DNA of 64,000 bases from Anagrus nilaparvatae (lineage: Eukaryota; Arthropoda; Insecta; Hymenoptera; Mymaridae), in contig JAKSXM010000053.1 of NCBI GenBank assembly GCA_022575985.1, positions 1 through 64,000 of the forward strand. Direction: 5' to 3'. This document shows positions 55,148-64,000 of the stretch, piece by piece. Each line of letters opens with the position of its first letter. Within the stretch, counting starts at the first letter, position 1. A program made the position numbers and the translations under genes. Below the pieces are notes generated by a model, which worked only from the letters and a program-made list of their open reading frames with translations, was not told the DNA's origin and did no database searches.

Positions 55148-55514
55148 TTACATCTTTTCAGGAAATTTCAATCCTAAAAATATTGTAAATTTAAAAAAAA
55201 TAATTTTGATAAAAAAATTTACGCTTACCTGGCACGCAAAAATCAAGGTCTTGATGGTATGTCAAATTTATATCACAGGAACATTTTGAATTTTGACACA
55301 CAAATTGACGTTTGCACGTACTGTTATGTTCAATCCCGTAACATGATTCCTGGTAATCAGCCCTTTCGACACATATTTTTTCTAATTTAATTAATGGAAA
55401 ACATACTTCCAAATTTGTGCAATTAGTTTGATCGTCGCACATTTGGTATGGCATAAAATGAGCAAACTTAAACGTTATAAAAAATATAAACCCGAGCAAA
55501 ATTAATTTATTCAT
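55148..55514 (-). CDS. Secreted Cys-rich protein, two exons (103 aa)
   Basis: Exon 1 is 55,229-55,514 and exon 2 is 55,148-55,173. The 55-bp intron (GTAAGC...TTTTTAG) joins in frame, ending in a short tail after CVPG. A signal peptide is clear (KLILLGFIFFITFKFAHF, residues 3-20). The mature part has about ten Cys in spacing resembling EGF/EB-like modules (MCDDQTNCTNLEVC, CKRQFVCQNSKCSC) and two N-glycosylation sites (NCT, NST). It could be a secreted factor or the ectodomain of a virion glycoprotein; the Cys-rich fold recalls insect extracellular proteins, so capture from a host is possible but unproven. An AATAAA signal follows at about 55,055. Confidence 0.65.
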
Positions 55515-56545
55515 TGTTTTTTATTTTTTCAAAACCCCGCGCGTTTCTGTGAAAATTTAAATGATAACTATAAATTTTTGCGAAAATCGCTTTCTATAAA
55601 TAACAAAAAAAATTGTTTATTAAATTAAAGTACAGTGTAATAATCATAATTTAATTACCCACTTACATTGTATTCAAAAAAATGTAAAACAGGTTAATTT
55701 AATTTTCTAATTAAAACCAAGCTGTTTACTATTTTTACATTGTAATTAAAAAATCTAGGTATTGAAGTTAAAAAATCTAGGTATTGAAGTTAAATAGCTT
55801 ATAAAAATAAATTAAAACATGGTAAAAAATTTTTCAATTAAACACAAGGTTTATTTTCATTATTTACATTAGTATTTAGGTAAAAGGTTAATTCAATTAA
55901 GAAGCTAAGTATCTAAGTTAAAATAGGTAAAAAGAATATACAATTAAACCCCCTAAGATTTATCTTTCATTATTTACATTTATATTTTGGTAAAACGTTA
56001 ATTCAATTAAAATTCGTGTGAAAAAAAAATAAATTTTCAAATTCTCACATAAACGTCTTATGAGAATTTAATGTGAGAAAATTCGTTAGAAAATATGACA
56101 CTTAAAAAAATGACCGGTCCCTTTGTCCAAAAAAAAATATGATAATTAAAAAATAAAAATGACCCCGCCCTCTTTGTCCAAAAAATATGAAAATTTAAAA
56201 AAAATTGAACCGCCCTCTTTGTCCAAAAAAATATAAAAAAATACTCTAAAAAGAGAAACGCCTCCTTCAAACTGAAATAAAAAAGGCCCGCTTGTTATTG
56301 CTTAAAAAAATGATTCAAGCGTCCAATTGAAAAAATATATTTTTTTCGGTAGGGTGTAATAAAATCTGACACGACTCTATAAAAAATTTGGTCAACTTTC
56401 ACCTAAAAGATTTTTGCATGTAAATTCAAAATGTATAAAATAAACGTATGATATAAATGTATGATATTTTTTTTGGAAAAAATTACATCAGCTTTCATCT
56501 AAAAGATTTTTTGCATGTAAATTGAATTTGTATACATAAAAATAT
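55515..56545. repeat. Non-coding region with a short minisatellite
   Basis: AT-rich. At about 56,108-56,235 a unit containing CCCTCTTTGTCCAAAAAA is repeated three to four times at about 55-bp spacing and yields a spurious repetitive frame on the minus strand. Short direct repeats (AAAAATCTAGGTATTGAAGT twice) lie at about 55,750-55,790. No gene is supported. Confidence 0.6.
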
Positions 56546-56695
56546 CTACATGTATAAAAAATCGTATAATAAAATACATAAAGTTTTTCGGAAATACTCG
56601 GTTAAATACGTATTATCGATTTCTTTCAACGACAACAGTTTTGAAGCCTTCGTATAATTCCGTTCCTTTACAATACATTCAAAATACATATACAT
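56546..56695 (-). CDS. Possible small gene downstream of multiple TATA boxes (49 aa)
   Basis: A 49-residue frame from ATG 56,695 (MYMYFECIVKERNYTKASKL...) to a stop at 56,546. Upstream on the same strand are three TATAAA-type boxes within 150 bp (complements of about 56,733, 56,751 and 56,823). The sequence is protein-like but short and matches nothing I know, so this is weakly supported. Confidence 0.3.
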   Translation of the reverse strand: MYMYFECIVKERNYTKASKLLSLKEIDNTYLTEYFRKTLCILLYDFLYM

Positions 56696-56749
56696 TGACG
56701 ACAGCGCAAAGCGGCGTATAAAAAAAATAAATTTATAGGTACACAGAAT

Positions 56750-56900
56750 TTTATAAGTATACCTATCTGAAAGACTGCATGGTAGCGACAAGCGGCTTGA
56801 AATGGAGTCACAAATTCAAAATTTATAAGTATACAGCTATACCTATTTAATATACTGAAGAGTGGCGACAAGCGGCTTGAAATGGAGTTATAAAGTCGAT
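56750..56900. repeat. Duplicated promoter-like block of about 100 bp
   Basis: GCGACAAGCGGCTTGAAATG continuing into GAGT(C/T)A occurs at about 56,785 and 56,863, each preceded by TATAAGTATAC-type sequence. GCGGCTTG and TATA-type sequence occur in both copies. The position between a minus-strand frame and the plus-strand gene at 56,992 suggests a duplicated divergent promoter. Confidence 0.45.
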
Positions 56901-56991
56901 AATACAGTAAATTTAACATAATAAATTTTTTTGTAAACAAAACGTGCTTTGAAAATAACACGAGAGATTTTTTTTTTCTATTTTCACAAAA

Positions 56992-57583
56992 ATGCGTTCC
57001 TGCGATTTTTCAAGGCAGTTTTTCAGCTATGGATTTTGTCAAGATAAAAAAGGTAAGTCATTTTTACATATTTTTTTTTCAATTAATTTAATTTTTCATT
57101 CATAAAAATCTTTTTTTCTTCATAGTTGATGGAGGGTTATGCTATGAGGATCAAATGTGTAATTCGAATTCGTGCATAAATTATTTTTGTATGGAGAAGA
57201 TTAATGACTTAACGATTGCTGCTACAACTACAACCACAACTACAACTACAGAAAAAACTGTACAATCAACAATTTCCACGGCTATTATCAACAATATAAA
57301 AAAATCATCAACGACAGTTGCAACCACTATTAAAAATAGAATAATCTCAACAACATCGTCAACAACGACTAGTTTAAGTGATAAAATAAATTTAAATGTA
57401 ACTAGTCAAAAACCTTCAGTTTTTGACAGTACATATGATAGTGATAAAAATAACAATGTGCATTTTTTAATTCCTTTAATCTTATTTTTTATATGTTTTA
57501 TTGTTATTATTATTTTTTTATATAAGATTATAAAAAAAAAATCTATCACTTCAAACCGTAGCGATGTTGCAAGATTAGTTTAA
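56992..57583 (+). CDS. Cys-rich, mucin-like single-pass membrane protein, two exons (172 aa)
   Basis: Exon 1 is 56,992-57,052 and exon 2 is 57,126-57,583; the 73-bp intron (GTAAGT...TTCATAG) joins in frame. Residues 1-45 form a Cys-rich head (SCDFSRQFFSYGFC, GGLCYEDQMCNSNSC, NYFCMEK). Residues about 50-125 are a Thr/Ser-rich stalk, including a TTTTTTTTT run, as in O-glycosylated mucin-like stems. A hydrophobic helix (FLIPLILFFICFIVIIIFLY) and a short basic tail (KIIKKKSITSNRSDVARLV) follow. No classical signal peptide is visible, so an upstream exon is possible. The layout is that of a surface glycoprotein, perhaps an attachment or envelope protein. Confidence 0.6.
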
Positions 57584-57928
57584 TTTTTTATATTTTTTAT
57601 ATTTTTAATATAATTTTTTATATTTTTTTAAAATAAACTGTTTTTTTAAACAATAATTTATTTTTAAAATTATTTTCCACTCCTCTCAAAATGCATGTAT
57701 TTTTTACCCTTATAGGTCATCTCTCTCTCTCTCTCACTAACACATTTATACACCCTCATAAATTAACAGTATCATATACATTTCAAGTGCAAGTCAAGGT
57801 TGACCAATTACTTACACTTCAACGCGCACCCTAAAGGGCTTTAGGGAGGGAGGCCACCCCCTATTTTCGCGCATGCGCACAAATTCATAAAAAAGTTGGA
57901 CTTTTGTAGAGATCTATACTACTTAGCA
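57584..57928. other. Right terminal non-coding region of the viral element
   Basis: It contains poly-A-type signals (AAATAAACTG), a (CT)n microsatellite at about 57,722, a palindromic CCTAAAGGGCTTTAGGGAGG at about 57,830 and a GC-rich GCGCATGCGC palindrome at about 57,878. The viral sequence ends where the USP frame begins (about 57,929). A convincing match to the left end was not found. Confidence 0.5.
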
Positions 57929-60900
57929 CATTCAACTTTAAAATGAGTATCATTAATTACTATTTTATTATCAACAACGTCTAAAAGTTTGTGGCAATTG
58001 ATTTTATGGGCTCTGCTACTTTGATTTACATTATCTGTAAAAAAGATTTTTAACTGCGCCATAATAAATTCATTACTCGGTAAAATCTTTGGTTCTTTTT
58101 TTTTTCATTATTCCCACATCTTAAACCTGTAACTGGATGAATGAGGTCACATTTTGCATCACATTTTTCTTTAAAATAATCATCTATTATATTTTGCAAT
58201 GTGGAACTATGTACGTGGGGGACGTTTAATGTTAACAGAGGTGCAACCGATTTGTTATTATCTCCAGCACCGCAGACGGTGCAAACTAATGTTTCTGTAA
58301 TGTTTAATGAAAATATTTTTTTCAAAACTGGAGATACTTCAGCGAGATTTACAAAAAAATCTGCTGCACATTGTTGTTTTTCTTCTTTGAAATCTGTTAC
58401 ATTATTTGAAACTGCAGATCTAACATCTTTAATAAAATTATACTCTACAAAGTTTAACATACATAGTTCTGAAGTATAACATATTATTACGTTATATAAT
58501 ACATCATTTTCAGAACTAACAAGGAATTGTCTTACAACATCTAAATGAAGAATTGCCTGTATAATAGAGTTAGCATAACATGAAACATTATCTAAATTCG
58601 GTAATCCATGAATAGAATATCTGCCAACATTTGTTGGTTTTTTTATTTTATTAAATATTCCGCATTCACTTAATATTTCATGCATTATGTTTTCTCTAAT
58701 TATTGGCATATTGCCTTGGTTAAACTCAAAGGTTAAATTGTTATTAATTACATGTTTGGCGAACATGCACAAAAATACTCCACAATCAGAGCCATTTGTT
58801 TGTTGCGGTATATTTCTCATATTCACCAATTTCCAATCATTCGCCGAGTAATGAATTTTTTTTTGTCTAGGTGTTCATTGCAAATATAATTTAATAAGTC
58901 ATTAAGACATTGATTATTTGTTTTGCCAAGGCTATCGTAATATTTGATTGACTTAGTTAAAAAGTCAATCACAGCAAGACACCAATGTACACCGTTAACA
59001 TTAATTGGTACGAGTAGTTTTTCTTTTTCAAATATATCAATATTTTTTGTCCATTTGCTGACTGATAAATATCCGAATTTACTGAGTTTATTGTAAAAAA
59101 ATGTATTCATTGCAGTCACATTAAATAAGTTGTTCTTTTCATTTCTTTCTATTAACAAATTTAAGTAAATATTGATTATATCATCGTCTAACCAATTAAA
59201 ACCAACTAACAGTCGAATACTTTTACAATATAATCTTATTTTGTACTTGTTTGGTATAGTAAGGTACGCGGGTGCTTTTTTTAAAATGTAATCTTTTCTA
59301 TTTTCAACTGCAATGTTAACGACACTATTGTTTTGATTATTAATACTAGAAGTATTAGTCCTAATATTACTATTTTCATGTGTTAACTTTAGAGCTTGCA
59401 AATTTATATCATGATGATGATCACTGGTTTCCGTTATAATATTTTCTTTTCGGTTATTATTAATTATTGATTTGTCCATAATTTCAACCTCTTTAAATAC
59501 ATTATCATTGTAGATTTTCTTAGCAACTGGCTCTTCTAGAAAAAAAATGAATTCGAAAATTAATAGATCAAACTTAAATATTATTTTTACTAATTTCAAA
59601 ATTTATTTTTGAAGTAAAAGGCTATGCCCGGAACTATATAGTGAATCGGCCTACGAAAGATATTTAAAAACTAATTATATTAGGTCAAAGTAGACCTCAA
59701 GAATTTCGACTTCTTTTTCATAAATAATTGCGTATTTTTGATATTTTCGTACTTTTAGCTATAATATTAATTATTATATATGAAAAAGAAGTCGAAATTC
59801 TTGATCAGCGTGGCCGATTCACTATATAGATCCGGGCATAGCCTTTTTGAAATTATAAAAAATATTAGATTTATATTTTTTCTTCTATGTTGATTTTTCT
59901 TAAAAATTTACCTGATTTTTTCTCGCTTTCAATTGCAGGAATTATTTTTTCATTACTTTTTACTTTTTTGGCCTTGCTATTCAAAGCATCTGAAATAAAG
60001 GCAGTTAATAAATAGTTTAAAAGGTAAAGAAAAGTTATAAATATTGTTTTTCAAAAATCATATGAATTACCTAAATTTTGAATCTTCCTTTTATTCAATT
60101 TATCTTTAGCCAATATTACCCAAGAATTTATATCTAATATATGCCGAACAACAAATTTATCTAGTTTACTTATAAATTTATCAACCTTGAGATCTTTAAA
60201 ATGTCCTTCAAGTAAACTTGAAGATGCTACAGCATATGGTGAATGAAAGGAATCCATCATTATGTTTGACCATGCAAAAACTTGCGAAAATGTATAAAAA
60301 ATATTATTTTTTATTTTATCGCAGAAAAGTGAATTCAGCCGAGTAATATTTTCAGAGCTTGTATTTGTTATTGAATCTGCAGCTTTTGTAAAAATTCTCG
60401 TCAACCAAGATCCAATACACCCTTCAGTAAATTCTGAAAAGTCTTCTCCGCTTTCTGTTGCATATATTGTACTTTTGTCATTAACTATGTCTTCTGTTTC
60501 ACCTGAACTCTTGGGATCTCTATTGTACTGTCTTTCGAATGTCCTGAACTTTTCAAACATTTCACTTTTTTTTAAATTTACAATCGAATTATTGAGTCGA
60601 CTCTGAGATATGATAAAGATAGCTTCAATAACTTCTTCTATATTTCTTAATGAAGTCTCTTCTACACAATACCCTATAGCTCTTGTATAAAAATCTTTCG
60701 TAGAAGACTTTGTGAAACATTTCCACCTGGTCACCGCATGAATTAAGTGGGCTCTATCACTGCGAATATAACTATTTGGTAATTCGTTATCGATTTTATT
60801 TAAGTATTTAAAACATTTATTTAAATATTCTTTGTATGGGCAATTATTAACAGTTGCTGAAATAGCATTGGCTAGAGATAATGAACCATCAATTATAAAT

Positions 60901-62174
60901 TCATTAGGCTTCTTTCTATTATTAAATGAATTATGCAGCCACAAGCTCAATATATTAACGTCTAAGCGTTGCGAAACCATTTGGGTTATCGGTATAGCCT
61001 TTTTATAATTAGGTATAAACGTAATAACTTGGTTTAAGAACAAATAAGCTGAGGTTAATTCATCAGTAATTGTAGCCTTTATAAGGCTTCCAGTGGTATC
61101 TACCATAGCAACCGAATAATCAGAATCTGCAATTTCATTCCATAATTCTATTTGTTCATCAGTATAGTAAATTACACTTGGTGGATAATCATCGATTTGC
61201 CTAATAGCATTATATTTTTTTTTTAGACATTCTAAGGAATCAAATGGATCTTTTATATTTTTTAGATCAAGAAACTCATTTTGACCCTGAAACCGAGTTT
61301 TTCTGTAAACAGCAGTTGAATGCAAGTCATTAGGTTCAAAACCATTGTATACCATTTTTTTTTCTCTTGTTTGCTGCAGTTTATATTTAGCTGCAGGTTG
61401 ATTGACAAAATGTAACTTAGCTTCTGTTCTTCTTGCACCAGTAAGATACCGTTTTAGTGTATGCGGAATATGACGGGTATTGTACGTATAAATTTTTATT
61501 TCTGCAGTAGCAGATTCCGCAAACTGCATGTCACATTTTCCGGTAAGAGTGTTTTTACATTCACGAAATGTTCCATCAAATTGAAAAAAAATATCGCCAG
61601 TTGTATACACAGATGTATTTTTGCCTAATGCAAAAGGACAAGGAAGTCTGTTTTGTATGTTTTCTCCCATTTTAGTATTTATTATGTTAGTCCAACCCAT
61701 TTTTAGCTTAATATAGGGTTTATTCCCTCTACAAAATCTAGTTTCTGGCTTTACAGATATCCACTCTTTCTCATCTAAATATATTGTAAACTTATGTTCT
61801 TTGCATTTTTTAGGATCTTCACATTTATAATCTGCATTATTTGAATCATCTTTTAATTCCATTGTATCATTTTTTACATTATTAAATGAATTATCAATAC
61901 CTTTAGCAAACTCTAACATTCTTAAAATGTCATCAACATTTTTTTTAACTTTCAGGTACAAATTTACTTTTTCTATTCTGTAATTCAATTTTTCAAGTGC
62001 TTTATTCCAAACATCATGAGATCTAGTTTTTAATTGACTTTCAGAGTCAAAAATTTCAAGTTTATGCAAAACAGAAAATATTTCATTTGTTGAAACTTGT
62101 GAGGCAAATCCTCTTTTTTTTACTATTTTTCGTTGATAGTGGTTTCCGTCAGTTTTTGATAATAATAGTTCCAT
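57929..62174 (-). CDS. MULE-like transposase fused to Ulp1 protease and USP, three exons, disrupted
   Basis: Exon 1 is 60,071-62,174, exon 2 is 59,912-59,989 and exon 3 begins at 59,535. Splice sites (TTAG|GTAATT, TTTCAG; TCAG|GTAAAT, TTCTAG) give in-frame joins. Exon 1 (701 codons) is a DDE transposase: VAMVDTTGS (first Asp), EFIIDGSLSLANAI (second), RSDRAHLIHAV and SSLLEGHFKDLK (Glu), the order seen in Mutator-like (MULE) transposases. Exon 3 encodes an Ulp1-type cysteine protease (GVHWCLAV, YYDSLG, QQTNGSDCGVF), then a USP domain (LPNLDNVSCYANSIIQ and Cys pairs). One-base shifts occur at a T9 run (58,856-58,864) and a T10 run (58,096-58,105). USP homology stops at about 57,929, where the viral element begins; the His-box end lies at 36,376-36,562. 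Confidence 0.8.
59617..59847. mobile_element. 231-bp MITE in intron 2 of the transposase-protease gene
   Basis: The terminal inverted repeats AAAAGGCTATGCCCGG and CCGGGCATAGCCTTTT pair perfectly. The pairing continues through ACTATATAGTGAATCGGCC with GGCCGATTCACTATATAG, and TCGACTTCTTTTTCATA recurs inverted nearer the centre. TTTTTGAA occurs at 59,607-59,614 and 59,844-59,851 and could be an 8-bp target duplication (then the element is 59,615-59,843). Without it the intron would be about 140 bp. Confidence 0.85.
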
Positions 62175-62600
62175 AATGTATTAATATTCTTTTAAGAATG
62201 TATTCCAGATAAACTAAAACAAAAATGTTATTTGTGTTTAAACGCGAATAAGACTGATAACTTAATATCGTAAAATTAAAATTTAACCAAAATTAATTTA
62301 AAAAAAAATTGAAATTCTATTGAAAAAATTAGGCTTTTGAACTCAGGTTTAAAAAATAATGTTTATTTCCGAAATTAAGTTTTTAGGTGATGAATTGTCT
62401 TAAATATTAGTAGTTCTTAGATATTTTTACCCAAGTCTGAAGTCGATGTCTTGAATTTAAAAAATACTGAATGCACTGTGTTTGTTGTGTTATTATTGTG
62501 CCAAATATTCTAAATTTAATAAAGAAAGTGGATAAACTTTCCCCACGTACGTACTTTCCCCTGATACCCAAAAAATTTTCAAAACTCATAATTCCAGGTA
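62175..62600. other. 5' flank of the transposase gene, no feature recognised
   Basis: AT-rich sequence upstream of the transposase ATG. A short minus-strand frame at 62,407-62,589 has no domain character. No terminal inverted repeat matching the other side of the transposon (near 35.5-36.4 kb) could be identified by eye, so the limits of the transposon are unknown. Confidence 0.45.
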
Positions 62601-64000
62601 TTAATACTTTCAGAGAAATAAAATCGGCACTACGTCAATAAAAAGATAATATTTATTTAACTTTTTAATGTAAAAAATTTTGAAAAAAAAAATTTCGAAA
62701 AATTACTTATCAGATGGAGAGATCCTTTTAAAGCTATAATTCTAGATATTCATACTTTTATAGGAAGAAATTAAGTATTACGTCCTAAAATAAAAAAATT
62801 TGTGAAATTATTGTTTTTTTCTAATTTTTTTATGTAAAAAATTTTAAAAGAAAATTAAAAAAAAAAATTAGGTATCAGATTGTTGATATCCAGTTAAAAA
62901 GATAATTCTACAATCTACATATTAGTACTTTCATGGAAAAAAATGAGGTACTACGTCCAAAAAGAAAAAAAATTATGCTATTTTTTTAATTATTTTATGT
63001 AAAAAATTAAAAAAAAAAAAATTCGAAAAATTATGTATCAGATGGAGAAATCCTTTACAAACAATAATTCTAGATATTCGTACTTTCATAGGAAAAAATT
63101 AAGCATTACGTCCTAAAATAAAAAAATTTTGGCGCTTTTTGTATTTTTTGGCGACAAAAATTTTGACAAAAAAATTAAAAAAAAATTAAGTATTAGGTCC
63201 AAAAAATTACAATAAACGATATTTCTAAAACTATTTCTAAAACTTCCATGGAAATAAATTAGGAACTACGTCCAAAAAGAAAAAAAAATTGGTATTTATT
63301 GTATTTTTTTGTAAAAAAAATTTTAGGAAAAAAATTTTCAGAAAATTAAGTATCCGATTTGAGATATCATGTGAAAACCATACTTTCAAATACAAGCACT
63401 TTCATGGGAATAAATGAGGTATTACATCCAAATTGAAAAAAAAAGCAGTTTGAGATTTTTTGATAAAAAAATGTTTGGCAAAGAAAATTAGGTCTTAATT
63501 CGATAATAGTTTCGAAATATCACTAGTTAAAATATTTTCAGATATTATTACTTTCATAGAATTAAATGAGGTATTACACAAAAAAAAAAAAAATATTGCA
63601 GTTTTTTTTATTTTTCTTTTTTTTTATTTTTGACAAAAAAAATTTTGAAAAAATTAAGTATCAGATCCAAAAAATTACAATAAACAAGGTTCTTAAAACT
63701 AGTACTTCCATGGAAATAAATTACTACTACTTCCAAAAAGAAAAAAAAAATTGGTATTTTTTGTATTTTTTTGTGAAAAAAATTTTAGAAATAAAAATTT
63801 CAGAAAATTAAGTATCTGATTCGAGATATCATGTGAAAACCATACTTTCAAATATAAGTACTTTCATGGAAATAAATGAGGTATTACATCCAAATTAAAA
63901 AAAAAAAAAGTACCTCGAGCTTTTTTGGTGAAAAAATTTTTGAAAAAAAAATTAGGTCTTAATTCCATAATGTTTGTGAAATATCAGCGATTACATACGT
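62600..64000. repeat. Satellite of about 155 bp with about 460-bp higher-order period
   Basis: The signature (T/A)TACGTCCAAAA or TTACATCCAAATT recurs at about 62,625, 62,770, 62,946, 63,102, 63,263, 63,418, 63,567, 63,723 and 63,878, a monomer of about 155 bp. Every third monomer is most similar: ATATCATGTGAAAACCATAC at 63,366 and 63,825, about 459 apart. Each monomer carries (C/T)TTTCAT(A/G)G(A/G)AA before the signature. The array continues beyond the window. Confidence 0.8.

Larger units (their letters stand above)
36562..57928. mobile_element. Endogenous Polinton/Maverick-adintovirus-like element, about 21.4 kb
   Basis: The block carries a protein-primed-type DNA polymerase B, RVE integrase, packaging ATPase, adenovirus-type protease, double-jelly-roll major capsid, penton, PLA2-type minor capsid and a conserved Polinton protein. 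That is the defining set of Polintons and adintoviruses. Its limits are inferred from the two halves of the interrupted USP gene. I do not find long terminal inverted repeats at these limits; only weak similarity is seen (ACCCAAATAGGGCGTGCG near 36,617 and the inverse of CGAAAATAGGGGGTGGC near 57,860). One or both termini may be trimmed. At least ten short introns are present. All genes except the major capsid gene can be read without internal stops, so the insertion looks young. Confidence 0.85.

Noticed and set aside
56058..56270. Minus-strand protein with FFWTKRA repeats
   Set aside because: Produced by a 55-bp minisatellite (CCCTCTTTGTCC units); composition is not protein-like.
36562..57928. 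Terminal inverted repeats and target duplication of the viral element
   Set aside because: Only weak similarity (AAATAGGG(C/G)GTG) between the ends and a four-base CTAA shared by the flanks; not enough to call, and the CTAA join would leave the USP frame off by one.
1..64000. tRNA, rRNA or other classical RNA genes
   Set aside because: No cloverleaf with A/B boxes or rRNA-like stretch was recognised by eye; a tRNAscan-SE or Rfam search could still find a small one.

Overview
The window is very AT-rich eukaryotic nuclear DNA dominated by mobile elements; no ordinary host gene is secure. Introns are short (about 55-110 bases) with GT/AG ends. One viral promoter pairs a TATA box with a TCAGT initiator about 33 bases downstream, the arthropod core-promoter arrangement. 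Palindromic (foldback) repeats, minisatellites and a satellite fill most of the rest. An arthropod, probably an insect, is the best guess, but no marker gene settles this.

Layout. (1) 1-36 kb: AT-rich repeat territory. It holds two minisatellite plus GC-hairpin cassettes at 3.4-6 kb and decayed or frameshifted spliced exons of an unidentified conserved gene at 6.2-8.4 kb. It also holds a series of long inverted repeats (11.4, 14.3, 16.0-17.2, 19.0, 19.3-20.1, 23.7-24.5, 26.3-28.2, 31.8-32.4 and 34.3-35.5 kb). A 1,185-bp solo-LTR-like insertion at 29,170-30,354, with a 4-bp target duplication, carries a striking array of about ten RNA-type hairpins. (2) About 36.56-57.93 kb: a roughly 21.4-kb endogenous Polinton/Maverick-adintovirus-type element. 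(3) 57.93-62.17 kb, plus a detached piece at 36.38-36.56 kb: one minus-strand transposon gene encoding a MULE-like transposase fused to an Ulp1-type protease and a ubiquitin-specific protease (USP). The viral element separates the USP Cys-box half from its His-box end, so it appears to have inserted into that gene. (4) 62.6-64 kb: an approximately 155-bp satellite with an approximately 460-bp higher-order period.

The viral element has the full Polinton/adintovirus core: protein-primed type DNA polymerase B (five exons), RVE integrase, packaging ATPase, adenovirus-type cysteine protease, double-jelly-roll major capsid protein (one frameshift), penton-like minor capsid protein, a phospholipase A2-domain minor capsid protein and a conserved Polinton protein. 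It adds two RING-finger proteins, a pair of tiny paralogous membrane proteins, a repeat protein that could be a fibre, and a cluster of small, mostly spliced, secreted or membrane proteins at the right end. A divergent 80-bp promoter at 46.69-46.77 kb separates a nine-gene minus-strand capsid/integrase block from a three-gene plus-strand ATPase block; the polymerase converges on the integrase. At least ten short spliceosomal introns can be placed with frame-consistent joins, so expression in a nucleus with the host spliceosome is implied. Five apparent frameshifts in the window all lie in A/T homopolymers, so several broken genes may be assembly artefacts.
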